A DNA stretch of 64,000 bases from NCBI RefSeq assembly GCF_000253115.1, contig NC_014145.1:2604001-2668000 (forward strand). Reading direction: 5' to 3'. Of this stretch, positions 30,868-40,199 are shown in pieces (position 1 is the stretch's first letter; each line of letters begins with the position of its first letter). The DNA comes from Thiomonas arsenitoxydans (lineage in GTDB: Bacteria; Pseudomonadota; Gammaproteobacteria; Burkholderiales; Burkholderiaceae_C). Both the position numbers and the translations under genes were made by a program. Under the pieces are notes generated by a model. It was given only the letters and a program-made list of their open reading frames with translations, ran no database searches and had not been told where the DNA came from.

Positions 30868-33393
30868 GTGAATCCTTCAAAGCACGTTCCCACTTTCCGC
30901 CGCCGCAGTTGGCCGCAGCGCTTCGGGCTGTTGCGCGCGCGCGCGCTGCTGCGGCGCATGCAGTCCGACCGTGTGCTGCTGGTGCTGCCTCTTGTCGTCT
31001 TCATTCTGTTTCTGGCGGCCATGGCCGCGCTGGTGAGCTATTCGCAGCAGGCCGACCTGCAACGCGACAAAGACAATTTGCAGCGCGATAGCGAATGGGC
31101 GCAGCAACGCATCAGCCTCGACCTCACCCTCGCCCAGGACCAAGTGCAGGCCATCGCCAACAACCTCTCCTTGCATGAAGACCGACCCGGGCCGTTCGAC
31201 GTGCAGGCGCTGCGCTTGCTGCGACGCTATCCGCAGTTGCTTTTGGTGTATTACGCACATCCCGATGGCGCCGTGGTGTTCAAAAAAGGCAACCCCAACC
31301 TCGCCACCGAGCAGATCGCCACCTTGGTAGGCAAGACCCTCAAGCGCGCCAACAGCCTGCAACTCATGCAGCAGGCGCTGGTCAGTCAGCGCACCGCGTA
31401 CTCAACACCCTTCAAAGGCGCCGACAACGGCTGGCTGCTCGAAACCGCCACGCCGGTGGTGCGCAACGACCAGCTCGCCGGCGTGGTGGGCGTGGTGTAC
31501 TCCGTCGATGGCATCTTGCGCAACTCGGTGCCGGAAGACCTCAATGCCAGCTATGCCGTTTCACTGCTCGGCCCCGACAACCAGTTGCTCGACAGCGCTT
31601 CAAGCCAGCCCATACGCGACAAGGCGCTGCAGTACCGCGCGCCCCTGCCCCCGTTCGAGCCCGGGCTGGTGCTGCAGGTCAGCAGCTATCGCAGCAGCCC
31701 GAGCTGGACGACCAAGGGCCTGTACTGGAGCGTGTTCCTGCTGTCGGCGCTCACCCTGTGGACGCTATTGACGAGCTGGAACCAGCTGCGCCAACGCCTG
31801 AGCGCACAAGAGGCGCTCACCCGCGAAACCGCCTTTCGCCGCGCCATCGAAAACTCGCTCTCCACCGGCATGCAGGCGGTGGACATGCAGGGCCGCATTC
31901 AATATGTCAACCTGTCGTTCTGCCGCATGACCGGCTTTGAAGACAGCGACCTGATCGGCAGCCAGCCGCCCTACCCCTACTGGCCCGCGCAACAAGGCGC
32001 TGAAATGGCCCTGGCCATTCAGCAAAGCCTCGACGGCCTGGCGCCGCCCTCGGGATTCGCGCTGAAAATCCGCCGCAAGAACGGCAGCGAGTTCGACGCG
32101 CGGGTCTATGTCTCGCCGCTGATCGACGTGCGCGAGAAGCAGACGGGCTGGATCATGTCGGTTACCGACATCACCGAGCCCACCCGCATCCGGCAGGAGC
32201 TCGCCGCCTCGCACGAGCGTTTCGTCGCCGTGCTCGAAGGGCTGGACGCCGCGGTCTCGGTGATCTCGCTGGGCACCGAAGAGCCGCTGTTCGCCAACAA
32301 GCTCTACCGCCAGTGGTTCGGCGCGTCGGTGCATGGCCACCTCATGCTCAATGGCGGGCAGATGACCTCGGTGGCCGACGACGATCATGTCGACACCGTC
32401 GACTCGTTTGCCGGCCTGCCCGCCGACGAAATCCTCGACGGCCACTCCAACGCGCATGAAACCCACGTCGAAGCACTCGACCGCTGGTTCGACGTGCGCC
32501 AGCGCTATATGCAATGGGTGGACGGCCGGGTGGCCCAGTTGCTGATCGCCACCGACATCACCCCCCGCAAGCGCGCCGAAGAGACCGCGCGCAAGCAGGA
32601 AGAAAAGGCCCAGATCACCAGCCGACTGATCACCATGGGCGAGATGGCCTCGTCGCTGGCGCACGAGCTCAACCAGCCGCTCACCGCCATCAGCAACTAT
32701 TCCTCGGGCATGATCGCCCGCGTCAAGACCCACGGCATGACCCAGCAGGAATTGATCGATGCGCTGGAAAAAACCGGACGGCAGGCGCAGCGGGCCGCCG
32801 GGGTCATCAAACGGGTGCGCGACTTTGTGAAAAAGAGCGAGCCCGCGCGGGTGTCGTGCCGCGTGCAGGACATTGTGCGCAATACCCTGGAACTGGCCGA
32901 AATCGAGCTCACCCGACGCAATGTGCGGCTGCTCAACTTCGTCGCCCCCGGCATTCCCACGCTGTACGCCGATCCGATTCTGATCGAGCAGGTGCTGCTC
33001 AACCTGCTGCGCAATGCGGCCGAATCGGTGGACAAGGCCGGGCGGCAAGGCAATCTGCGCAGCATCGAACTCAAGATCATGTCGGATGCCGAGCGGGTGA
33101 CTTTCACCGTCAAAGATCACGGCACCGGCATCGATGAAGCCGTGATGGAGCGACTGTTCGAAGCCTTCTACACCACCAAGGCCGAAGGCCTGGGCATCGG
33201 CCTGAACATCTGCCGCTCGATCATCGAGTATCACCAGGGCCGTCTCTGGGCCGAGAATTATTACAATCAATCGGTGATTGCCGGCTGCCTCTTCAGCTTC
33301 ACCCTGCCGCTCGGAGCCCCCAAAGAGCGGCCTCGGCCACCGGCTCCCTCCGGCGATTCCGCGCATCCCGACTTCCTTCCGTCCCGCTTGTGA
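30868..33393 (+). CDS. membrane PAS-domain sensor histidine kinase
   Basis: This is 841 residues from a GTG start. The architecture as read is: a basic N-terminus; membrane segment 1 at about 36-58; a periplasmic sensor region of about 225 residues resembling the DctB-type double Cache fold; membrane segment 2 at about 285-303; two PAS domains (about 318-430 and 445-560); a HisKA region with the phosphoacceptor His599 in LAHELNQPLTAI; and a HATPase domain with NLLRNAAES and DHGTGIDEAV. It pairs with the FixJ-type regulator 55 nt downstream. The ligand is unknown. Divergence from pyruvate dehydrogenase suggests a link to carbon acids, by inference only. Confidence 0.9.
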   Translation: MNPSKHVPTFRRRSWPQRFGLLRARALLRRMQSDRVLLVLPLVVFILFLAAMAALVSYSQQADLQRDKDNLQRDSEWAQQRISLDLTLAQDQVQAIANNLSLHEDRPGPFDVQALRLLRRYPQLLLVYYAHPDGAVVFKKGNPNLATEQIATLVGKTLKRANSLQLMQQALVSQRTAYSTPFKGADNGWLLETATPVVRNDQLAGVVGVVYSVDGILRNSVPEDLNASYAVSLLGPDNQLLDSASSQPIRDKALQYRAPLPPFEPGLVLQVSSYRSSPSWTTKGLYWSVFLLSALTLWTLLTSWNQLRQRLSAQEALTRETAFRRAIENSLSTGMQAVDMQGRIQYVNLSFCRMTGFEDSDLIGSQPPYPYWPAQQGAEMALAIQQSLDGLAPPSGFALKIRRKNGSEFDARVYVSPLIDVREKQTGWIMSVTDITEPTRIRQELAASHERFVAVLEGLDAAVSVISLGTEEPLFANKLYRQWFGASVHGHLMLNGGQMTSVADDDHVDTVDSFAGLPADEILDGHSNAHETHVEALDRWFDVRQRYMQWVDGRVAQLLIATDITPRKRAEETARKQEEKAQITSRLITMGEMASSLAHELNQPLTAISNYSSGMIARVKTHGMTQQELIDALEKTGRQAQRAAGVIKRVRDFVKKSEPARVSCRVQDIVRNTLELAEIELTRRNVRLLNFVAPGIPTLYADPILIEQVLLNLLRNAAESVDKAGRQGNLRSIELKIMSDAERVTFTVKDHGTGIDEAVMERLFEAFYTTKAEGLGIGLNICRSIIEYHQGRLWAENYYNQSVIAGCLFSFTLPLGAPKERPRPPAPSGDSAHPDFLPSRL

Positions 33394-33448
33394 TCCCCGG
33401 CCACTGAAGCCCCACTTCTCATCACTTCCCCATCCTTCTCGATTGCTC

Positions 33449-34063
33449 ATGAAAACAGCCAACAAAGGTACCGTGTATGTGGTGGATGACGACGAGGCCG
33501 TGCGCGATTCGCTGCAGTGGCTGCTCGAAGGCAACGACTACCGCGTGCGCTGCTTCGAATCCGCCGAAAGTTTCCTCACCCGTTTCGACCCGCGCGAAGT
33601 CGCCTGCCTCATCGTCGACGTGCGCATGCCCGGCATGAACGGCCTGGAGCTGCAAGATGAATTGCTGCATCGTGGCTGCAGTATGCCGCTGGTGTTCATC
33701 ACCGGTCATGGCGATGTGCCGATGGCGGTGGATACCATGAAAAAGGGCGCGATCGACTTCATCGAAAAACCGTTCAACGAAGTCGTGCTGCGCGATTTGG
33801 TCGATCGCATGCTGCAGAAAGCGCGTCTGACCGCCGATCAGCAGCAGGCCGAAGCCAGCCGCGGCGCCCTGCTGGGCCGACTCACTGCGCGCGAGTCGCA
33901 GGTGCTCGAACGCATCGTGGCCGGACGGCTGAACAAGCAGATCGCCGACGATCTCAACATCAGCATCAAGACCGTTGAAGCGCACCGTGCCAACATTATG
34001 GAAAAGCTCAACGTCAGCACCGTGGCCGATCTGCTCAAGATTGCGCTCGGCGCACCGAAATAA
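33449..34063 (+). CDS. FixJ/LuxR-type response regulator
   Basis: This 204-residue protein has a receiver domain with acidic residues at 13-15, phosphoacceptor Asp57 in [12 protein letters not shown], and the conserved Thr and Lys (FITGHGD and IEKPF). It also has a C-terminal LuxR-type helix-turn-helix at about 140-200 ([25 protein letters not shown]). The ATG at 33449 is the family-like start; the frame extends upstream into the kinase gene. It follows the sensor kinase on the same strand and is terminated by a strong hairpin before folD. Confidence 0.93.
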   Translation: MKTANKGTVYVVDDDEAVRDSLQWLLEGNDYRVRCFESAESFLTRFDPREVACLIVDVRMPGMNGLELQDELLHRGCSMPLVFITGHGDVPMAVDTMKKGAIDFIEKPFNEVVLRDLVDRMLQKARLTADQQQAEASRGALLGRLTARESQVLERIVAGRLNKQIADDLNISIKTVEAHRANIMEKLNVSTVADLLKIALGAPK

Positions 34064-34078
34064 ATCCATCCCCTCCCC

Positions 34079-34117
34079 ATGCACCACGCCCGCACCACGC
34101 GGGCGTGGTGCATTTTT
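34079..34117 (+). terminator. intrinsic terminator after the response regulator
   Basis: A perfect 15-bp stem (34079-34093 with 34099-34113, core GCACCACGCCCGC) with a 5-nt loop leads into TTTTT. It ends the two-component transcript, so folD must have read-through or its own promoter. The folD ATG is 14 nt after the T-run. Confidence 0.85.
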
Positions 34118-34131
34118 CCAAGCCCATTCCC

Positions 34132-34992
34132 ATGACAGCCCAACGCATCGACGGTCTCGCCCTCTCCGCCCAAATCCGCCAGCAGGTCGCGCAGCGCGCG
34201 CAGACCTGCACCGCTGCGGGACATCGCCCCGGCCTCGCCGTCATTCTGGTGGGCGACAGCCCGGCCAGCCAGGTCTATGTGCGCAACAAAATCAAGGCCT
34301 GCGAGCAGACCGGCATCCATTCGGTGCTGGAGCAATACGCCGCCGACCTGCAAGAAGCCGCGCTGCTGCAGCGCATCGCCGCGCTCAACGCCGATCCGGC
34401 GATCCACGGCATCCTGGTGCAATTGCCCCTGCCCCGCCACATCGACGCCAACAAGGTGATCGAAGCCATTGCACCGACCAAGGATGTGGACGGCTTTCAC
34501 GTCGCCAGCGCAGGTGCGTTGATGGTGGGACAGCCCGGCTTCAAGCCCTGCACGCCCTATGGCTGCATGAAAATGCTCGAATCCATCGGCCTGCGCGATC
34601 TGCGCGGCAAGTCGGCGGTGGTGGTGGGCCGCTCGAACATTGTCGGCAAGCCGATGGCCTTGATGCTGCTGGCGGCCAATGCGACGGTCACCATCGCGCA
34701 CAGCGGCACGGCCGATCTGGCTACGGTGTGCCGCCAGGCCGATATTCTGGTGGCCGCCGTCGGGCGTGAAAACCTGATCACCGCCGACATGGTCAAGCCC
34801 GGCGCCGTGGTGATCGACGTGGGCATGAATCGCAACGCAGCGGGTAAGCTCTGCGGCGATGTGGACTTCGACGGTGTCAGCGAAGTCGCCGGCTGGATCA
34901 CCCCGGTGCCCGGCGGCGTCGGGCCCATGACCATTGCGATGCTGCTGGTCAATACCCTGGAGTCGTGCGAGCGGGCCCACGCCCGCCCATAA
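34132..34992 (+). CDS. folD: bifunctional methylenetetrahydrofolate dehydrogenase/cyclohydrolase
   Basis: This is a 286-residue cytoplasmic enzyme for one-carbon folate interconversion (5,10-methylene- to 10-formyl-THF). Motifs are [20 protein letters not shown], with the catalytic Lys in the YVRNK region, QLPLPRHID and the Rossmann [17 protein letters not shown]. The closing [14 protein letters not shown] is also present. The ATG at 34132 gives the family-like start. prlC follows after 44 nt. Confidence 0.96.
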   Translation: MTAQRIDGLALSAQIRQQVAQRAQTCTAAGHRPGLAVILVGDSPASQVYVRNKIKACEQTGIHSVLEQYAADLQEAALLQRIAALNADPAIHGILVQLPLPRHIDANKVIEAIAPTKDVDGFHVASAGALMVGQPGFKPCTPYGCMKMLESIGLRDLRGKSAVVVGRSNIVGKPMALMLLAANATVTIAHSGTADLATVCRQADILVAAVGRENLITADMVKPGAVVIDVGMNRNAAGKLCGDVDFDGVSEVAGWITPVPGGVGPMTIAMLLVNTLESCERAHARP

Positions 34993-35036
34993 TTTCAGCT
35001 TCGTCCCCGACCCGACTTGATGCACCGACCGACGCC

Positions 35037-37109
35037 ATGACGCTTGCTCTGCCCGCCAACAACCCGCTGTGTGATTTTCGCGATCTTCCCGACTATGCCG
35101 CAGTAAAACCCGAGCACATCGAGCCGGCGCTCGACGCGCTGATTCAGGCGGCGGAACAGACGCTGGATCAGGTCACCGCAACTACCACTGCCCCCACCTG
35201 GGCCGCCGTGGTGGAGCCGCTGGAGCGCGCCACCGAACATCTGGGCCGTGCCTGGGGTGTCGTCGGCCACCTCAACGCCGTGGCCGACACCCCCGCCCTG
35301 CGCGCCGCCTACAACGCCATGCTGCCCAAGGTCACCGAGTTCTGGACCCGGCTGGGCCAGAATGAGGGGCTGCTGCGGCAATATCAGGCGCTGCGCGACA
35401 GCGCCGAGTTTTCCCGCCTCAGCCCGACGCGCCAGCGCATCATCGAGCACGCCTTGCGTGACTTCCGCTTGAGCGGTGCGCTGCTCGAAGGCCCCGCCCG
35501 CAGCCGCTACGCCGAAATTCAGGAGCGCCTGGCCGCACTCAGCCAAACCTTCTCCGAACATGTGCTCGATGCCACAGCGGCCTATGCCGAATACGTCGGC
35601 GAAGAACAGACTGCTGGCATTCCGGCCGACGCCCTGCAGGCCGCGCGCGAAGCCGCCGAGCGCGACGGCAAACCCGGCTATAAATTCACCCTGCACTATC
35701 CGTCGTACATGCCCGTGCTGCAGCACGGCGAACACCGCCCACTGCGCGAACGCCTCTACCGCGCCTACGTCACCCGTGCCAGCGAGCTGGGCGATGCAAA
35801 GTTCGACAACTCCACCGTCATGGCCGAAATTCTCGCCCTGCGCGACGAAGAAGCCCGTCTGCTCGGATACGCCAACTACGCCGAAGTCTCGCTGGTGCCC
35901 AAAATGGCCGACACCCCGGAGCAGGTGCTGCACTTTCTGCGCGACCTCGCCGCCCGCGCCCGTCCCTTCGCCCAGCGCGACCTCGACACCCTGCGCGCCT
36001 TCGCGCAAACAGAGCTTGGCCTGGCCCCGCTCGAAGCCTGGGACATCGCCTGGGCCTCCGAGAAACTGCGGCAGTCGCATTACGCCCTGTCGGAGCAGGA
36101 AGTGCGGCAATATTTCACCCTGCCCACCGTCATCGCCGGGCTATTCCGCGTGGTCGAAACCCTGTTCGGCGTGAAGCTGCGGCGGGTGGAGGGCGACATT
36201 CACGCCTGGCATCCAGACGCCGAGCTATATCGCATCGAAAACACCGAGGGTCGCAGCGTCGGTCTGTTCTACCTCGACCTGTACGCCCGCGACGGCAAAC
36301 GCTCGGGCGCGTGGATGGATCATGTGCGTTCGCGCTGGCTGCGCGCGGATGGCACGCTGCAAACCCCGGTCGCCACCCTCACCTGCAACTTTCCCTCGCC
36401 CGTGGGCGGAAAGCCCGCCCTGCTCAGCCACGACGACGTGCAGACCCTGTTCCACGAGTTCGGCCACGGGCTGCACCACATGCTCACCCAGGTGGACGAC
36501 ATCGCCGTGTCGGGCATCTCTGGCGTCGAATGGGACGCGGTGGAGCTGCCCAGCCAGCTGATGGAAAACTTCTGCTGGGAATGGGAAGTGCTGCGCTTTC
36601 TCACCCATCATGTGGAAACCGGCCAAGCCATGCCGCGCGCCTTGTTCGACAAAATGCTGGCCGCGAAAAACTTCCAGTCCGGCATGCAGACCCTGCGTCA
36701 GGTCGAGTTTTCGCTGCTCGATATGCGCCTGCACCACGACTTGCGCACTTTCACCCCCGAAGCGATTGAAGCGCTGGTGGCGGAGAACCGCAACGAGATC
36801 GCCGTGCTGAAGCCACCGGCGTTCAACCGCTTCGTCAACAGTTTCTCCCACATCTTCGCCGGGGGCTATGCAGCGGGCTACTACAGCTACAAATGGGCTG
36901 AAGTGCTGTCGGCCGACGCCTTTGAGCGCTTCGAACAAGAAGGTCCGCTCAATCCGCAAGTGGGCAAGAGCTATCAGCAAGCCATTCTCGCCGTGGGCGG
37001 AAGCCGCGATGCCATCGACTCGTTCAAGGCCTTCCGTGGCCGCGAGCCGCGCATCGATGCCCTGCTCCGCCACAGCGGTATGACGGCTGAAGCGGCTGAA
37101 GTCGCCTGA
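35037..37109 (+). CDS. prlC: oligopeptidase A (M3 metallopeptidase)
   Basis: This 690-residue protein is the expected length for PrlC. It is a cytoplasmic zinc peptidase that degrades signal-peptide fragments and other oligopeptides. The zinc site HEFGHGLHH lies in the C-terminal half, with downstream Glu in the ELPSQLMENFCWE segment. The GGYAAGYYSYKWAEVLSADAF motif is also typical. The ATG at 35037 is chosen over upstream in-frame starts because it gives the normal N-terminus. It sits 44 nt after folD. Confidence 0.95.
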   Translation: MTLALPANNPLCDFRDLPDYAAVKPEHIEPALDALIQAAEQTLDQVTATTTAPTWAAVVEPLERATEHLGRAWGVVGHLNAVADTPALRAAYNAMLPKVTEFWTRLGQNEGLLRQYQALRDSAEFSRLSPTRQRIIEHALRDFRLSGALLEGPARSRYAEIQERLAALSQTFSEHVLDATAAYAEYVGEEQTAGIPADALQAAREAAERDGKPGYKFTLHYPSYMPVLQHGEHRPLRERLYRAYVTRASELGDAKFDNSTVMAEILALRDEEARLLGYANYAEVSLVPKMADTPEQVLHFLRDLAARARPFAQRDLDTLRAFAQTELGLAPLEAWDIAWASEKLRQSHYALSEQEVRQYFTLPTVIAGLFRVVETLFGVKLRRVEGDIHAWHPDAELYRIENTEGRSVGLFYLDLYARDGKRSGAWMDHVRSRWLRADGTLQTPVATLTCNFPSPVGGKPALLSHDDVQTLFHEFGHGLHHMLTQVDDIAVSGISGVEWDAVELPSQLMENFCWEWEVLRFLTHHVETGQAMPRALFDKMLAAKNFQSGMQTLRQVEFSLLDMRLHHDLRTFTPEAIEALVAENRNEIAVLKPPAFNRFVNSFSHIFAGGYAAGYYSYKWAEVLSADAFERFEQEGPLNPQVGKSYQQAILAVGGSRDAIDSFKAFRGREPRIDALLRHSGMTAEAAEVA

Positions 37110-37229
37110 GCGCACGCGATGGCCCCGAACCCGTCCCGCCGCCTGTGGCGAAAACACCGCGCTCGCAGCCCAGCCTGGGCGCAGCCGTGGCACACTTGCA
37201 GCTTGTCTTGGCCCTTGCTGCACAGAACG

Positions 37230-37886
37230 ATGAAACGACTGACGAAACGAACTTCGCGCCACGCCCTCGTGTTTTCCGCCGCACTGGCGCTCGGCCTGAC
37301 AGCGGGCACGCCGGCCTGGGCGATCTACAAGATAGTCGGCCCGGACGGCTCGGTCACCTTCAGCGATGTACCGCCCAGCAGCACCCAGGGCAAGGCCGTG
37401 CAGTCGTTGTCGGCCAACGGCAGTGCGACGCCCAGCAGCTTTGCCGGCTTTCCCGCCGCGTTGCGTGAAGCGGCGCGCAAATACCCCGTCACGCTCTACA
37501 CCGCGCCGCAATGCGAGGCCTGCGATGCCGCACGCGACTACCTGCAACAGCGCGGCATTCCCTTCGCCGAAAAAACCATCACAACCAATGCCGACATCAA
37601 GGCCTACAAGGCTTTGTCGAACGGCAGCGACCAGCTCCCGCTGGTGATCATCGGCAGCACCAAACTGAGCACCGGTTTCAGTTCCAGCAATTGGGACATC
37701 GCGCTCGATGCTGCAGGCTATCCGAAGAAGAGCGAACTGCCGCGCGACTATGTGCGTCCGCAGCCCGTGGCGCTCGTGCCGCCCCCGGCCCAGAAAGCTT
37801 CGGCCCCCGAACAAAAGCGCGTGCCGACCGAACCTTCCGTACTGCCACCGCCAAACCCGAACGCCCCCAAGGGCTTTCAGTTTTAG
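37230..37886 (+). CDS. exported DUF4124 plus glutaredoxin-fold protein
   Basis: This is 218 residues from the ATG at 37230. A basic N-terminus and hydrophobic core (ALVFSAALALGLTAGTPAWA) form a signal peptide. A DUF4124-like segment follows (IYKIVGPDGSVTFSDVPP). Next is a glutaredoxin-like domain with a C-E-A-C active site (TLYTAPQCEACDAARDYLQQRGIPF) and the cis-Pro region QLPLVIIGS. The tail is Pro-rich. It is probably a periplasmic thiol-disulfide protein; the partner is unknown. Such fusions are frequent in Burkholderiales. It is preceded by 120 nt with no gene seen. Confidence 0.85.
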   Translation: MKRLTKRTSRHALVFSAALALGLTAGTPAWAIYKIVGPDGSVTFSDVPPSSTQGKAVQSLSANGSATPSSFAGFPAALREAARKYPVTLYTAPQCEACDAARDYLQQRGIPFAEKTITTNADIKAYKALSNGSDQLPLVIIGSTKLSTGFSSSNWDIALDAAGYPKKSELPRDYVRPQPVALVPPPAQKASAPEQKRVPTEPSVLPPPNPNAPKGFQF

Positions 37887-37898
37887 TCAGAGAATTAG

Positions 37899-38561
37899 TC
37901 AAACAAAATCGCGCCGCTGCACACCCTCGGCAGTGCCGATCAGGGCGACGTTGGCAGCGCGCAGTGCGAACAGGCCCACGGTCACCACACCCGGAATCTG
38001 GTTCACACGGGTTTCAAAGTCGCGCGGCTGCGCAATCTCCAGGCCGTGCACGTCCAGAATCAGATTGCCGTTATCGGTCACGTAGCCTGAACGCTCGCGC
38101 GGATCGCCCCCCAGGGCGCGCAACCGGCGCGCCACCAGTTCCCGCGCCATCGGCACGACTTCGACTGGCAAAGGAAATTGACCCAGCACCGGCACCAGCT
38201 TGCTTTGATCGACGATGCAGATGAAGCGCTCTGCGGCCTCGGCGATGATTTTTTCGCGCGTCAGCGCGCCGCCGCCGCCTTTGATCATCGCGCCCGAGGC
38301 GTCGATTTCGTCGGCGCCATCGACATAGACCGAAAGCTGCGCCACCTCGTTGAGGTCATACACCGTGATGCCATGCGCGCGCAGGCGCTCGGTGGAACGC
38401 TCGGAGCTCGACACCGCGCCTTTGATCTGGTGCTTGATGCCAGCCAGGGCGTCGATGAAAAAATTCACCGTCGAGCCCGTGCCAACTCCGATGATTTCGC
38501 CCTGCGGCACCTGAGTGAGCGCGGCCGCGGCGACCTGCTGTTTGAGTTCGTCTTGCGTCAT
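37899..38561 (-). CDS. rpiA: ribose-5-phosphate isomerase A
   Basis: This is a 220-residue enzyme of the pentose phosphate pathway. Motifs are [32 protein letters not shown] and [14 protein letters not shown], including the catalytic Asp and Lys. It is convergent with the upstream glutaredoxin-fold gene (12 nt between stops) and divergent from pyrD. Confidence 0.96.
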   Translation of the reverse strand: MTQDELKQQVAAAALTQVPQGEIIGVGTGSTVNFFIDALAGIKHQIKGAVSSSERSTERLRAHGITVYDLNEVAQLSVYVDGADEIDASGAMIKGGGGALTREKIIAEAAERFICIVDQSKLVPVLGQFPLPVEVVPMARELVARRLRALGGDPRERSGYVTDNGNLILDVHGLEIAQPRDFETRVNQIPGVVTVGLFALRAANVALIGTAEGVQRRDFV

Positions 38562-38636
38562 GTCGGGTCTTCACGAAAAATGTCAGTCTTCATTATCGCT
38601 GCGCCGCCCTGTGCTCAGCGACCTCGTCTGCTCTCC

Positions 38637-39677
38637 ATGCCGCTCTCCTATCCGCTGATTCGCCCTATTTTGTTCCGCCTCAATCCAGAATGGGCGCATC
38701 ACCTCACGCTGAGCGGCATCCGCATGGCGCATTCTGCCGGTCTGTCGATTCTGTACGCTCATGCGCCGGTACACGATCCGGTAGAGTTGCTGGGCTTGCG
38801 CTTTGCCAATCGCGTCGGTCTGGCCGCCGGGCTCGACAAAAATGGCGAGGCAATCGACGCTCTCGCGGCGATGGGTTTTGGTTTTGTCGAGGTCGGTACG
38901 GTCACTCCCCGCGCGCAGCCCGGCAACCCCAAGCCCCGCATGTTCCGGCTGCCGCAGGCGCAGGCGTTGATCAATCGCATGGGGTTCAACAATGCCGGGC
39001 TGGAGGCTTTTTTGCGTCATGTGCGCCGCAGCCATCGCCCCGTGCCCATCGGCCTGAACATCGGCAAGAACGCCAGCACCCCGGTCGAGCAGGCGCTCGA
39101 CGACTACCGGCTGGGCCTGGAAGGGGTGTACACCCAGGCCGACTATGTCAGCATCAATATATCGTCACCCAACACCCGCAACCTTCGCCAGTTGCAAACC
39201 GACGCCGCCCTGCAGGGCCTGCTGCAAGGCCTCGCCGCCACGCGCGAGCAACTGCGGCAGCAACATGGCCGCCATGTGCCCATGCTGCTGAAAATCGCCC
39301 CTGACCTTGAAGACGCCGACATCGACGTCATCGCCGATCAGTTGCTGACGCATGGCCTCGATGGCGTCATCGCCACCAACACCACGCTGGCGCGCGACGC
39401 CGTGGCCGGGCTGACCCATGCGCATGAAGCGGGTGGACTGAGCGGGGCGCCGGTGCGCGCCGCCTCGACCCGGGTGATTGCGCGGCTGCGCCAGCGTCTG
39501 GGCCACAATGTGCCGATCATCGGTGTCGGCGGCATTATGAGCGGGGCCGACGCGGTCGAAAAACTGCGCGCGGGCGCCGATCTGGTTCAGCTCTACACCG
39601 GCTTGATCTACCGCGGCCCGGAACTGGTGGGCGAGTGCGCCAAGGCGCTCGCGCTTGAAGCCAGCCGAGGGGAGTAA
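38637..39677 (+). CDS. pyrD: dihydroorotate dehydrogenase (quinone), class 2
   Basis: This is 346 residues from the ATG at 38637 ([21 protein letters not shown]). The amphipathic N-terminal helix for membrane association and the barrel motifs [39 protein letters not shown] and SPNTRNLRQ identify the quinone-dependent class. The C-terminal [27 protein letters not shown] binds FMN phosphate. The frame extends far upstream, antisense to rpiA, but that part is not coding. Confidence 0.96.
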   Translation: MPLSYPLIRPILFRLNPEWAHHLTLSGIRMAHSAGLSILYAHAPVHDPVELLGLRFANRVGLAAGLDKNGEAIDALAAMGFGFVEVGTVTPRAQPGNPKPRMFRLPQAQALINRMGFNNAGLEAFLRHVRRSHRPVPIGLNIGKNASTPVEQALDDYRLGLEGVYTQADYVSINISSPNTRNLRQLQTDAALQGLLQGLAATREQLRQQHGRHVPMLLKIAPDLEDADIDVIADQLLTHGLDGVIATNTTLARDAVAGLTHAHEAGGLSGAPVRAASTRVIARLRQRLGHNVPIIGVGGIMSGADAVEKLRAGADLVQLYTGLIYRGPELVGECAKALALEASRGE

Positions 39678-39709
39678 GCCTGAACCTCTGATCCCGAGAA
39701 AGCGCCCAA

Positions 39710-39749
39710 AATAAAAGCGCCTGCAAAGTCGATTGCAGGCGCTTTTATT
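39710..39749. terminator. bidirectional intrinsic terminator after pyrD
   Basis: A perfect 17-bp stem (39710-39726 with 39733-39749, core AAAAGCGCCTGCAA) has a 6-nt loop. A/T-rich ends give T-runs on both strands. It separates pyrD (+) from the small gene on the minus strand that ends at 39802. Confidence 0.85.
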
Positions 39750-39801
39750 GGAAAAGTTTGGCGCGAAAAAGCACCAAAAAAGAAAAGCGATGAAAAAGCG
39801 C

Positions 39802-40059
39802 TTATTTTTGCTTCAGGCGGGTTTTGTTGGCGGTGATGTGCTCATAGATTTCGCGCGACCGCTGGGAGAGCGGTCTGCCAAACCCTTCACGCCAGGGTGA
39901 AGACACTTTCACTTGAGGCCGCTTGCGGAATGTGGAGGCCACTTCCTCGGCGTTCTGCATCATCAAATCCCAGGGATCTGCCGATTTTGTGGTGGTGGAG
40001 GAGTTTGACTCTTCGAGTTCAACACCGTTGGTTTTGCCTGTGGTCGTCGCTTTTGCCAC
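39802..40059 (-). CDS. small hypothetical protein, 85 residues
   Basis: I do not recognise this protein. It starts at a GTG with GAGGGG five nt upstream; an ATG at 40104 gives a 100-residue version. The N-terminal 30 residues are Thr/Ser/Lys-rich and look disordered. The rest is DPWDLMMQNAEEVASTFRKR, a WREGFGRPLSQRSREIYEHI segment and a basic end (NKTRLKQK), consistent with two short helices. No signal peptide, membrane segment or cysteine is seen. A perfect TATAAT upstream and a terminator downstream suggest a stand-alone transcription unit. Confidence 0.65.
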   Translation of the reverse strand: MAKATTTGKTNGVELEESNSSTTTKSADPWDLMMQNAEEVASTFRKRPQVKVSSPWREGFGRPLSQRSREIYEHITANKTRLKQK

Positions 40060-40145
40060 GTTTACCCCTCTGATGGAACTGTGGGACAACACTGTCTGCC
40101 GCATACCACATGCAACAGAAAAATTGCCCCGTTAAACACCCAACA

Positions 40146-40151
40146 ATTATA
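40146..40151 (-). promoter_or_regulatory. -10 box of the small hypothetical gene
   Basis: There is a perfect TATAAT on the minus strand about 87 nt upstream of the GTG start. No good -35 hexamer is visible at 16-18 nt, so the promoter may depend on an activator or be weak. It lies just after the gltX stop. Confidence 0.5.
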
Positions 40152-40199
40152 ACCGGAAGTAAGCTTCAGCGCCTACTTTGACCCGGCAACCGGATTGAA

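Noticed and set aside
31765-33534. Open frame of 589 codons on the minus strand opposite the sensor kinase
   Set aside because: The kinase on the + strand has a complete domain set and catalytic motifs; the antisense translation is low-complexity.
36225-37814. Open frame of 529 codons on the minus strand opposite prlC and the glutaredoxin-fold gene
   Set aside because: It crosses two real genes and shows no family resemblance.
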